Origin: JAUXIQ01 sp030620925 [NCBI: Nitrospinota bacterium]
GTDB lineage: Bacteria; JAUXIQ01
Assembly (NCBI GenBank): GCA_030620925.1
Contig: JAUXIQ010000154.1
Location: 1 to 5,658 of the forward strand
Reading direction: 5' to 3'
Length of the DNA: 5,658 bases
Below are positions 1 to 5,658 of the stretch, in pieces. Numbering within the stretch: the stretch's first letter is position 1; each line of letters starts with the position of its first letter. Below the pieces are notes generated by a model. It was given only the letters and a program-made list of their open reading frames with translations. It searched no databases and was not told the DNA's origin. The translations under genes were made by a program, and so were the position numbers.

Positions 1-560
1 CCCTTAAAGATAATATTGAACCCCGGCTCGTCATGCAGGACGGACTGATAGCGGGCATGTCGGTGATTGGGGAACGTTTCAAGAACAACGATATATACCT
101 CCCGGACGTCCTGGTGGCGGCCAGGGCCATGAACGCCGGACTGGCCATCGTGGAACCGTTACTGGCCGAAGCCGGCGAGGAACCGGTAGCCAGAGCGGTC
201 TCAGGCACGGTGAAGGGCGACCTGCACGACATCGGGAAAAACATAGTGGTCATGATGCTGCGCGGAGCGGGCTTCCAGGTCGCCGATCTGGGGGTGGACG
301 TGGCGCCCGAAAAATTCCTTGAAGCCGCCAGCGAGACCGGCGCCCAACTGGTCACCTTGTCCTCCCTGCTCACCCTCTCCATGCCCACAATGGAGGCGGC
401 TCTGACGGCCATCAGAGACAGCGACTTGCGGGATAAAGTCAAGGTGATGGTGGGCGGCGCGCCGGTTACTCAGCTATACGCCGACGGCATAGGGGCCGAC
501 GGCTACGCCTCCGACGCCGCAACCGCCGTGGAAAAAGCCAAAGAGCTCCTGGGCTTGTGA
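1..560 (+). CDS. Corrinoid (B12-binding) methyltransferase carrier protein, 5' end missing
   Basis: Reading frame starts at base 3 and is open to the window edge, so the Met at 33 is internal, not the start. Carriers of this family hold a cobalamin whose cobalt is methylated by a substrate-specific methyltransferase and demethylated by a second one. Counting from the Met at 33: residues 1-45 are the end of the helical cap domain (GERFKNN and the LPDVLVAARAM stretch are typical). Residues about 55-175 are the Rossmann-like B12 domain, with the base-off/His-on motif D63-L-H65-D-I-G68 (His65 is the lower cobalt ligand), the S110-S-L motif and G141-G142 for the nucleotide tail. The C-terminus is of normal length. 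The methyltransferase gene follows 81 bp downstream on the same strand, probably co-transcribed. This is of the MtaC/MtbC/MttC class; which substrate it serves cannot be told. Confidence 0.93.
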   Translation, partial: LKDNIEPRLVMQDGLIAGMSVIGERFKNNDIYLPDVLVAARAMNAGLAIVEPLLAEAGEEPVARAVSGTVKGDLHDIGKNIVVMMLRGAGFQVADLGVDVAPEKFLEAASETGAQLVTLSSLLTLSMPTMEAALTAIRDSDLRDKVKVMVGGAPVTQLYADGIGADGYASDAATAVEKAKELLGL

Positions 561-641
561 AGAAATTGAACTGTGGCAGGCGCGGGGATGTTTTTTTAAG
601 ACCGGGATGCCTGTCCCCAAAACGAAAAGGGGAAACTAATC

Positions 642-1703
642 ATGGTTGAGATGACTTCACGGGAGAGGGTGCTCAAGACCTTCGAGCGCAAGATACCGGA
701 CAGGGTCCCCCTCTTCACCCAGGGCCTCGACCCCATTTTTATCAAGGAATTGGGAGGTGGCAACCCCTACCGGGCACTGGAAGCGCTTGAGGTGGACATC
801 TTTCCCATCAGGAGCATGGTATGGTGTGAGGGTCGGCCCCAATTCGCTTCATTGAAAGAGGAACTCCCTCCTGAAATGGTGCTGTCCGGCGGCTTCTTCG
901 GGGGTTGGGAGGGTGTTGACGAGTTCGGGCGCATCTGGAAACAGGGCTCATACATGGGCGGTATGGTGAAAACTGAGGAGGACATCGAAAAATACGTGCC
1001 TCCTTTGAAACTGGAGGAACGCACGGACCCCGAACAGGCAAAGGCGATAATGGAAAAATTCAGTCACAAGGCTTTCACCCTCTCCTCCCACACCGGCCCC
1101 TTCGGCATGGCCATGGAGAGCATGGGCCAGGTGGAGTTCTGCCTGGCTTTCATGGACAACAGGGAACTGATACGCAAGCACCTGCGCGCCCGCACCGATT
1201 GGTTCATAGGCATCGCTCAATACGCCCAGGAGCTGGGCGTGGACCTCGTTCTCATGGGCGACGACGTGGCCTACAAGGAACGCACCTTCATTTCGGCGGA
1301 AGATTTCAACGAGATGGTCATACCCGAATACGGGCGCATCTGCCAGGCCGTGGACCTGCCGGTGATTTGGCATTCCGACGGCTACACGACCCCCCTCATG
1401 GAGGGAGCCGTGAAAGCCGGATTCGCCGCTGTGCATGCCCTGGAGCCCGCCGCCGGGGTGGACCTGGGGGAGATCAAGAAAAACTACGGGGAAAAGCTGG
1501 TGCTTATGGGAAACGTTGATGTGGGTGACGTCCTATGCAACGATGATCTTGAGGCTGTGAGGAAGGACATTGACCGCTGCATGGCCCAGGCCAAGGAGGG
1601 AGGGGGTTATATGCTTTCGGACTGCAACTCCATTCATGCTGCATGTAAAACCGCCGCCCTTAAGGAAATGTTTCGCTACGGGAAAGAGGTTGGAAAATAT
1701 TGA
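642..1703 (+). CDS. Uroporphyrinogen decarboxylase-family (MtaA/CmuA-like) methyltransferase
   Basis: 353 aa, a usual length for the URO-D fold. The N-terminus (TSRERVLKTFERKIPDRVPL) is the standard opening of the methyltransferase branch rather than of HemE. Other family landmarks are MGDDVAY (D207, D208), the barrel strand ending W-H244-S-D246-G247, and LMGNVD (G290, N291). The C-terminus carries GGGYMLSDCNSIH (C328, H332). Position +2 after His244 is Asp, where zinc-dependent MtaA/MtbA enzymes have Cys (H-x-C), so the classical zinc site is not intact. AGGGGA at 628-633 sits 8 nt before this ATG; the ATG at 651 would be too far. Placement after a corrinoid protein gene supports methyl transfer to or from that carrier, possibly onto tetrahydrofolate or coenzyme M, or demethylation of an unknown donor. 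True uroporphyrinogen decarboxylation is unlikely. Confidence 0.9.
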   Translation: MVEMTSRERVLKTFERKIPDRVPLFTQGLDPIFIKELGGGNPYRALEALEVDIFPIRSMVWCEGRPQFASLKEELPPEMVLSGGFFGGWEGVDEFGRIWKQGSYMGGMVKTEEDIEKYVPPLKLEERTDPEQAKAIMEKFSHKAFTLSSHTGPFGMAMESMGQVEFCLAFMDNRELIRKHLRARTDWFIGIAQYAQELGVDLVLMGDDVAYKERTFISAEDFNEMVIPEYGRICQAVDLPVIWHSDGYTTPLMEGAVKAGFAAVHALEPAAGVDLGEIKKNYGEKLVLMGNVDVGDVLCNDDLEAVRKDIDRCMAQAKEGGGYMLSDCNSIHAACKTAALKEMFRYGKEVGKY

Positions 1704-1709
1704 GCCTCA

Positions 1710-2642
1710 CTACAGGGCCAGCATCCTTTGAGCGTTCAGCCCCAGGACAGCCGCCGATTCGTCCCTGCTCAGTAACGCCTCCCCTCCCTCATCGGCTGAG
1801 AGGCCGTCTATAAATTTTATCCAATCACCGGCGGCTATGGCCCGCCCGAAAACGAGGCCGTCGGTTCCGAACAGGATTCTCTCCGCACCTATGCTCTCCA
1901 GCATCCCCTTCAATGCACTGCGAAAAGAATCTTCATCAACCGTCACATTGGGCTGCCAGCCGCTAATGTCCGTGCTCACGTTGGGCCGTCTTCGGCCTAC
2001 CTCAGCGAGTTCCTCCCACCAGTCTAAGGCCATGTGAGCGGCTATGATGTTCAGCTCCGGATAGCGTGCGGCCAGGGCGTCGACGTTGGCGGGGCGAGCG
2101 AAACTTTCATCCAGTGGAGGGGAAATGTGGCCGGTATGCGTCAGCAACGGTATGTTCAGATCGCAGGCTTTCCTGTAAAGCGGGTCCCAGGCTTCGTCAT
2201 CGGGAAAGAAGCCGGCTGCTGGGTGGAGCTTCAGACCCTTGAACCCCCACTCGGTGACGCCTCGCTCCAGCAGCTCGAGCGCATTCGCCCTGCGGGGGTC
2301 CACCCCCACGAAGGCCACGAACTTATCAGGATATTTCTTCACCAGCTCGGCGTGGGCCTCGTTCTGTTCCTCGATGGCGGTCGGAGCCTCCCCTGCCGAC
2401 GCCAGCCCGTAGTCTAACGGGTGCAGGACGGTCACGTCTATGCCCTCCTCCTCCATCTGCTGGAGGTGGCGTTCTCCCGAGGGGTCAAGGTAGTTGGTGA
2501 AAATCTCGTTCTTGAGGGCGTCCCTGGAGACATTCTGGCTGTCGGCGCCCAGCCTTTCGGCCAGGAGGTCGGCCATGGCGTCCCACATGGCCTCGTTGCG
2601 CCACTCCCGACTCCATATATGGCTGTGAAAATCGATGATCAT
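1710..2642 (-). CDS. Amidohydrolase family 2 (PF04909-like) metal-dependent hydrolase/decarboxylase
   Basis: 310 aa TIM-barrel metalloenzyme, probably cytoplasmic (no signal peptide). The metal-binding set is complete: H6-x-H8 in the first strand (IDFHSH), H169 in LLTHTG, H203 in IIAAHMALDWWEEL, and D261 in ILFGTDG. The GLKLHP segment (about 136-141) is also typical. The family contains hydrolases of cyclic amides/lactones and non-oxidative decarboxylases such as those of the ACMSD/gamma-resorcylate type; no feature here picks one. The HxH so close to Met1 fixes the start, yet I see no Shine-Dalgarno sequence before it. The gene converges on the methyltransferase gene with only 6 bp between stop codons, leaving no room for a terminator. 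A functional link to the methyl-transfer genes is possible but unproven. Confidence 0.9.
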   Translation of the reverse strand: MIIDFHSHIWSREWRNEAMWDAMADLLAERLGADSQNVSRDALKNEIFTNYLDPSGERHLQQMEEEGIDVTVLHPLDYGLASAGEAPTAIEEQNEAHAELVKKYPDKFVAFVGVDPRRANALELLERGVTEWGFKGLKLHPAAGFFPDDEAWDPLYRKACDLNIPLLTHTGHISPPLDESFARPANVDALAARYPELNIIAAHMALDWWEELAEVGRRRPNVSTDISGWQPNVTVDEDSFRSALKGMLESIGAERILFGTDGLVFGRAIAAGDWIKFIDGLSADEGGEALLSRDESAAVLGLNAQRMLAL

Positions 2643-2650
2643 GCACGCAT

Positions 2651-2678
2651 ATTAAACATAAAATAGTCATTCGTTCAA
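2651..2678 (-). promoter_or_regulatory. Possible sigma-70-type promoter of the amidohydrolase gene
   Basis: On the minus strand TTGAAC (2678-2673) and TTTAAT (2656-2651) are separated by 16 bp. They match the -35 consensus at 4 of 6 and the -10 consensus at 5 of 6. The -10 box ends only 8 bp before the ATG, so transcription would begin within about 1-3 nt of the start codon. This fits the absence of a ribosome binding site. The surrounding DNA is AT-rich, so chance matches are easy. Confidence 0.35.
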
Positions 2679-2724
2679 CAAAATAAGATGGCGCAACGGG
2701 TTTGCCAGTGCGGGCGCGATTATA

Positions 2725-2780
2725 TTGATAACCCCTCCCCACTTTCCCCTCCCGCACGGGGAGGGGAAGGTTGATAACCC
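2725..2780. repeat. Hairpin flanked by a 10-bp direct repeat
   Basis: The arms TTCCCCTCCC (2744-2753) and GGGAGGGGAA (2759-2768) form a perfect 10-bp stem with a 5-nt loop. The identical 10-mer TTGATAACCC stands on both sides, at 2725-2734 and 2771-2780. A hairpin bracketed by a short direct repeat resembles insertion of a small palindromic element with target duplication, but could also be coincidence between repeat units. It is not followed by a clean T-run on either strand. Confidence 0.6.
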
Positions 2781-2824
2781 AAAAGATTTCTTAATGATAA
2801 ACACTGGTCAGACAAATAGTAAGG

Positions 2825-2888
2825 TAGGATATTAGGTCTCCTCCCCCTTGCCCCCGTCTTCCACGGGGTGAGGAGAAGACCGATCCTA
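2825..2888. repeat. 64-nt extended imperfect hairpin
   Basis: The paired blocks, from the base upward, are TAGGAT/ATCCTA (2825-2830 with 2883-2888), GGTCT/AGACC (2835-2839 with 2877-2881), CTCC/GGAG (2841-2844 with 2872-2875) and CCCCGT/ACGGGG (2852-2857 with 2863-2868). The apical loop is CTTCC. About 21 bp can pair, interrupted by small internal loops, which is more than expected by chance. Confidence 0.55.
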
Positions 2889-2902
2889 TCAGCAATAAAT
2901 CT

Positions 2903-2962
2903 CCCCTCCCCTGGACCCCGGCTGTCGCGGAGCGTTCCGGTTGAGGGGAAAAAGGGGAGGGG
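2903..2962. repeat. Inverted repeat CCCCTCCCCT/AGGGGAGGGG
   Basis: A perfect 10-bp stem joins 2903-2912 and 2953-2962, with a 40-nt intervening segment rich in CCGG/GCGG. The arms resemble those of the hairpin at 2744-2768, so both probably belong to one C-rich repeat family. Confidence 0.5.
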
Positions 2963-3008
2963 GTGTTTGAAATGCGTATAATAAAGCGGGTTTGCACTGG
3001 CAGGCGAG

Positions 3009-3041
3009 ATTCTTCGTCCCGCGGCAGGCGGGACTCAGAAT
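3009..3041. repeat. Palindrome of the ATTCT...GTCCCGC type
   Basis: GTCCCGC (3016-3022) pairs with GCGGGAC (3028-3034) around the loop GGCAG. After a two-base mismatch on each side, ATTCT (3009-3013) pairs with AGAAT (3037-3041). In my experience similar blocks ending in TCAGAATGACA recur between genes in environmental genomes; I cannot search to confirm. Confidence 0.55.
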
Positions 3042-3051
3042 GACAGGGTGC

Positions 3052-3130
3052 GGTGCCGTAGGGGCAGGCCCCTGTGCCTGTCCAAATAATATGAATACCA
3101 ATCCCCACGGGGGGTTGCCCCTACGACACC
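3052..3130. repeat. 79-bp element with 15-bp inverted ends
   Basis: GGTGCCGTAGGGGCA (3052-3066) is the inverted copy of the right end 3116-3130 with a single mismatch (14 of 15). Inside the left end AGGGGC/GCCCCT (3060-3065 with 3068-3073) can form a smaller stem. The core has no coding capacity. It looks like a small non-autonomous palindromic element of REP/MITE size; no target duplication is evident. Confidence 0.6.
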
Positions 3131-3151
3131 CAACGTCCCCAGCAATTTCTT

Positions 3152-3180
3152 GTAGGGGCGGGTTTCAAACCCGCCCCTAC
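3152..3180. repeat. 29-nt near-perfect palindrome beyond amt
   Basis: GTAGGGGCGGGTTT (3152-3165) and its exact reverse complement (3167-3180) meet around one central base, giving a 14-bp stem. The GTAGGGGC core is shared with both ends of the 79-bp element. It lies 10 nt beyond the amt stop codon, where it could stabilise the amt mRNA 3' end or stop transcription, but no U-tract follows on the minus strand. Confidence 0.8.
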
Positions 3181-3190
3181 GGCCGTACAA

Positions 3191-4483
3191 CTACAGGTTG
3201 TAGCCCACTTCACCGTGCTGGGTCTGGTCCAGGCCGGTGATCTCTTCTTCGTCATTCACCCGCAGTCCCATGGTCTTATTCAGGATCAGCGCTATTACCA
3301 GTGTAACCACGAAGGCGTATGTACCGGTTACGGCCACCCCCAGGAGCTGTATCAAGAACTGGTGTATGTTGCCGGTGATGAGGCCCGCCGCACCCACGGT
3401 GGCAAAGATGCCCGTTGCCAAGGCCCCCCACGCTCCACCCACGCCGTGGATGCCGAAGACGTCAAGTGAGTCATCATAGCGGTACTTATTCTTTAGCAAT
3501 ATGGCCTTGTAGCACAGAAAACCAACGATGAGGCCGATCACCAGTGCCCACTGCGGGGTAACGAAACCCGCCGCAGGGGTTATAGCCACCAACCCGGCAA
3601 CTATGCCCGAGGCTGCCCCCAGTGCGCTGGGTTTCCCCTGATGTACCCATTCCGAAACCATCCAGGCCAGCGATCCGGCGGCCGCCGCCAGGTGCGTATT
3701 GGTGAAGGCCAGCGACGCGCTGGTTCCTGAAGAAAGGGCGCTCCCCGCATTAAATCCGAACCACCCAAACCACAGCAACCCTGCACCCAGCAGTGTTATC
3801 CCAAGGTTGTGGGGGATGATCATCTCCGTCATGAACCCCCTCCGTGCGCTCAATACTTTTATTGCCGCCAGAGAGGATATGCCTGAAGAGAGATGGACCA
3901 CTGTACCACCAGCAAAGTCCAGTGCCCCCAGCTCTGCCAGCCAGCCTCCCGGGCCCCACACCCAGTGGGCACTGGGGTCGTAAACAAAAGTGCTCCACAA
4001 TAAAATGAATACCATATAGGTGCTGAACTTCACCCTCTCGGCCAATGCACCGCTTATGAGGGCCGGGGTGATGATGGCGAACATACCTTGAAACATGACG
4101 AATACATAGGTAGGTATGGTCCCGCTGACGCTTTCAGGACCTAGACCCTTCAACAACAGGAAATCGAAGCCTCCCCAGAAATGCCACTTATCCGCCCCGA
4201 AAGAGAGAGAATATCCGAGGACCACCCACTGGATGCTTATGATTGCCAAAGCCACGAAGCTATGCATCATAGTGCTCAGCACGTTCCTGCTCCGCACCAT
4301 TCCCGCATAGAACAGGGCCAGACCGGGAAGCATCAACATCACCAGAGCTGTGGAAACCAGCATCCAGGCGGTATCACCCCGGTCGATGCCGCCCTCTCCA
4401 GCCAGGGCGGTGCCGGTGGTACCCAGAAGTACCACTGAAAAAATGCAGGCGAAAAGAGCGGCTTTCTTATCGTCTCTGTTCAC
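3191..4483 (-). CDS. amt: Ammonium channel/transporter Amt
   Basis: 430 aa, normal for bacterial Amt. Residues 1-28 look like a cleavable signal peptide (basic start, hydrophobic core, TALA cleavage site). About eleven membrane helices follow, from residue 37 to 400. The twin-histidine pore is present (H197 in GGTVVH and H346 in VFGIHG), as are D169 in VYDPSAHWVWG, the gate phenylalanine F135 in FQGMFAIITPALISGALAER, and WFGFNAGSA (241-249). The cytoplasmic tail (about 403-430, ending HGEVGYNL) carries the conserved segment that communicates with PII. It conducts ammonium into the cell as a trimer. The start is GTG, chosen for the strong GGAGGAG 7 nt upstream. It is divergent from the PII-glnA genes and has its own sigma-54 promoter, so it is probably induced by nitrogen limitation. 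Confidence 0.97.
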   Translation of the reverse strand: MNRDDKKAALFACIFSVVLLGTTGTALAGEGGIDRGDTAWMLVSTALVMLMLPGLALFYAGMVRSRNVLSTMMHSFVALAIISIQWVVLGYSLSFGADKWHFWGGFDFLLLKGLGPESVSGTIPTYVFVMFQGMFAIITPALISGALAERVKFSTYMVFILLWSTFVYDPSAHWVWGPGGWLAELGALDFAGGTVVHLSSGISSLAAIKVLSARRGFMTEMIIPHNLGITLLGAGLLWFGWFGFNAGSALSSGTSASLAFTNTHLAAAAGSLAWMVSEWVHQGKPSALGAASGIVAGLVAITPAAGFVTPQWALVIGLIVGFLCYKAILLKNKYRYDDSLDVFGIHGVGGAWGALATGIFATVGAAGLITGNIHQFLIQLLGVAVTGTYAFVVTLVIALILNKTMGLRVNDEEEITGLDQTQHGEVGYNL

Positions 4484-4490
4484 GTTGCTA

Positions 4491-4497
4491 CTCCTCC
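4491..4497 (-). promoter_or_regulatory. Ribosome binding site fixing the GTG start of amt
   Basis: On the minus strand GGAGGAG is followed by 7 nt and then GTG at 4483. There is no ATG in frame at a suitable distance, so this site decides the start. Confidence 0.85.
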
Positions 4498-4592
4498 ATT
4501 TAATGCGCCATACTGCAATAACTTACCGTGTCTCGACGACGGCTTTCGGCCGCGCCGCTCTCAAACCAGGGGAAAAACCATCCCTTACAAAG

Positions 4593-4608
4593 AGCAAACT
4601 TCATGCCA
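4593..4608 (-). promoter_or_regulatory. Sigma-54 (-24/-12) promoter of amt
   Basis: On the minus strand TGGCATG-AAGT-TTGCT differs from the consensus TGGCACG-N4-TTGCW at one position. GG (4607-4606) and GC (4595-4594) are separated by exactly 10 nt. The start of transcription would lie near 4582, giving a leader of about 100 nt before the GTG. Transcription would need RpoN and an NtrC-type ATP-dependent activator. Confidence 0.85.
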
Positions 4609-4631
4609 GGGTGTTGAAAAGAAAATGGGAA

Positions 4632-4647
4632 AGGGCCGGGAGGCCCT
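4632..4647. repeat. Short hairpin upstream of the amt promoter
   Basis: AGGGCC (4632-4637) and GGCCCT (4642-4647) form a 6-bp stem around the loop GGGA. It lies about 24 bp upstream of the amt -24 box. On the minus strand it is followed by a T-rich stretch, so it could end stray transcription or bind a protein; neither is shown. Confidence 0.35.
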
Positions 4648-4673
4648 GTCCTGAGGTCAATTAGATCGTTTTA

Positions 4674-4718
4674 GGTTTAAAAACCAGCGAAAGCTCCGGC
4701 CTCTCAACCGGTGGTTTT
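4674..4718. promoter_or_regulatory. Dyad-rich block, candidate activator/operator site
   Basis: AAAACCA (4680-4686) is inverted as TGGTTTT (4712-4718). Within it CCGG occurs at 4696-4699 and 4708-4711. The left arm overlaps a second dyad, GGTTT-AA-AAACC (4674-4685). The block lies about 90-135 bp upstream of the predicted amt transcription start, the usual distance for an enhancer-binding protein. It does not match the enterobacterial NtrC consensus. Confidence 0.35.
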
Positions 4719-4855
4719 CTGCCCAAATATTGTGCAGCAGTGATTAATAAATAAACAAAAACGCTGCGGGCATCCTTATGCTTATACTTTTTCGGGTCCT
4801 CCCCGCCGAGCTTCCCATATTTCGGCGTTCGCGCTTTACTCCATGAAATTATTGT

Positions 4856-4888
4856 GATAAATTCATTTCCGGAGATATGGATAAATTC
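4856..4888 (+). repeat. Tandem 9-bp repeat upstream of the PII promoter
   Basis: GATAAATTC occurs at 4856-4864 and again at 4880-4888, 24 bp apart start to start. The following bases stay similar (ATTTCC and CTTTCT). A perfect 13-bp palindrome, CTTAAA-G-TTTAAG, follows at 4893-4905, 7 bp before the -24 box. The arrangement suggests paired protein binding sites. Confidence 0.4.
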
Positions 4889-4911
4889 CTTTCTTAAAGT
4901 TTAAGGTGATG

Positions 4912-5401
<490 letters not shown>

Positions 5402-5421
5402 CTCCGTTACCGCGGAACCGG

Positions 5422-5445
5422 ACCTTAAAATAGATCAATTAAGGT
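5422..5445 (+). repeat. Inverted repeat between the PII gene and glnA
   Basis: ACCTTAA (5422-5428) pairs with TTAAGGT (5439-5445) around a 10-nt loop. It ends 5 bp before the glnA ribosome binding site. It is AT-rich with no T-run, so it is not a terminator; it could be an mRNA processing or stability element. Confidence 0.3.
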
Positions 5446-5459
5446 TAATGGGAGGAAAA

Positions 5460-5658
5460 ATGAACAGTGAGGAAGTCATCCGTTTTACCAAAGAAAACAA
5501 CGTCCAAATGTTGGACCTGAAGTTCATAGATCTGCCGGGGATATGGCAGCACTTTTCCATGTCCATGAGCGAAATGAACGATGAACTGTTTGAAGAGGGT
5601 GTGGGATTCGACGGGTCGAGCATCCGCGGCTTCCAATCCATCGATGAAAGCGACATGC
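5460..5658 (+). CDS. glnA: Type I glutamine synthetase, N-terminal part (cut by window end)
   Basis: 66 codons and one further base are visible. The protein starts MNSEEVIRFTKENNVQMLDL, then FIDLPGIWQHFS and EEGVGFDGSSIRGFQSIDESDM, the conserved N-terminal beta-grasp domain of GlnA. This domain contributes the strand and Asp loop (the DGSS region) that complete the active site of the neighbouring subunit. The full enzyme makes glutamine from glutamate, ammonia and ATP as a dodecamer in the cytoplasm. GGGAGGA (5450-5456) precedes the ATG closely. The catalytic domain and any adenylylation Tyr lie outside the window. Expected to share the sigma-54 transcript of the PII gene. Confidence 0.96.
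   Translation, partial: MNSEEVIRFTKENNVQMLDLKFIDLPGIWQHFSMSMSEMNDELFEEGVGFDGSSIRGFQSIDESDM

Larger units (their letters stand above)
2697..3011 (+). repeat. Imperfect direct repeat pair bounding the C/G-rich hairpins
   Basis: CGGGTTTGC at 2697-2705 recurs at 2987-2995. After each copy the sequence stays related: CAGTGCGGGCGCGATT at 2706-2721 against ACTGGCAGGCGAGATT at 2996-3011. The copies lie 290 bp apart and enclose three of the hairpins, which suggests a repeated intergenic module or duplicated flank. Confidence 0.5.
2643..3190. other. 548-bp non-coding region filled with palindromic repeats
   Basis: No credible gene lies between the amidohydrolase start and the amt stop. ORFs of 70-105 codons on both strands simply translate low-complexity C/G tracts and palindromes and have no ribosome binding sites or protein-like composition. 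What is present is a run of six dyad structures between 2725 and 3180, an imperfect direct repeat at 2697/2987, and short AT-rich connectors (2781-2824, 2889-2900, 2964-2986). Each structure is listed separately. Confidence 0.8.

Noticed and set aside
591-597. Run of seven T between the corrinoid and methyltransferase genes as a terminator
   Set aside because: No solid GC stem directly precedes it. The nearby CAGGC/GCCTG and GGGGA/TCCCC pairings enclose the T-run in the loop instead.
948-1436. 162-codon minus-strand ORF inside the methyltransferase gene
   Set aside because: His/Gly/Val-rich shadow translation opposite conserved URO-D motifs.
2998-3013. TGGCAGG... resembling a sigma-54 promoter
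   Set aside because: The -24 GG is present, but the -12 GC at the required 10-nt spacing is TC, and no gene follows.
2700-3180. CRISPR array
   Set aside because: The repeats differ in sequence and spacing and are not separated by uniform spacers; no cas gene is in the window.
2791-3240. Small ORFs of 70-105 codons on both strands over the repeat region
   Set aside because: They read through palindromes and C/G-rich tracts, have no ribosome binding sites and show no domain-like composition. One overlaps the 3' end of amt.
4350-4664. 104-codon plus-strand ORF opposite the amt 5' end
   Set aside because: Antisense to the amt signal peptide region and its promoter, with no protein-like features.

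Overview
The window reads as a piece of chromosome from a moderately GC-rich, uncultured-type anaerobic bacterium. Corrinoid-dependent methyl transfer points to an anaerobe. Two strong sigma-54 (RpoN) promoters point to a lineage that uses RpoN for nitrogen control, for example Desulfobacterota. The palindromic GTAGGGGC-type intergenic repeats resemble ones I associate with environmental Chloroflexota (Dehalococcoidia-like) and Desulfobacterota genomes. The sequence alone does not settle the phylum.

Left part (1-2642), one-carbon / accessory metabolism. The window opens inside a gene for a B12-binding corrinoid protein of the MtaC/MtbC/MttC type. It is followed by a uroporphyrinogen-decarboxylase-fold methyltransferase (353 aa). 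The two look like the corrinoid carrier and one methyltransferase of a methyl-transfer system; the substrate cannot be read from the sequence. A metal-dependent amidohydrolase of the PF04909 type (310 aa) lies on the opposite strand and ends only 6 bp from the methyltransferase stop. It may be read from a leaderless transcript.

Middle (2643-3190), a 548-bp non-coding stretch packed with palindromes and short repeats. It holds at least six separate dyad structures, including a 79-bp unit with 15-bp inverted ends and a 29-nt near-perfect palindrome 10 nt beyond the amt stop codon. The short ORFs here are by-products of the repeats.

Right part (3191-5658), a nitrogen-assimilation locus. An Amt ammonium channel gene (minus strand, GTG start) is divergent from a PII signalling gene (112 aa, T-loop Tyr51 present) followed by the start of glnA (type I glutamine synthetase, cut by the window end). 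Each transcription direction has its own near-consensus -24/-12 sigma-54 promoter. The roughly 300 bp between them contains direct and inverted repeats that are candidate activator sites. The expected logic is that nitrogen limitation activates both promoters, Amt admits ammonium, PII senses 2-oxoglutarate/ATP/ADP and gates Amt, and GlnA fixes the ammonium into glutamine.

I see no CRISPR array, tRNA, rRNA, transposase or phage gene. The genes are of known families. The least explained parts are the repeat cluster, the regulatory DNA between amt and the PII gene, and the substrate of the methyltransferase pair.
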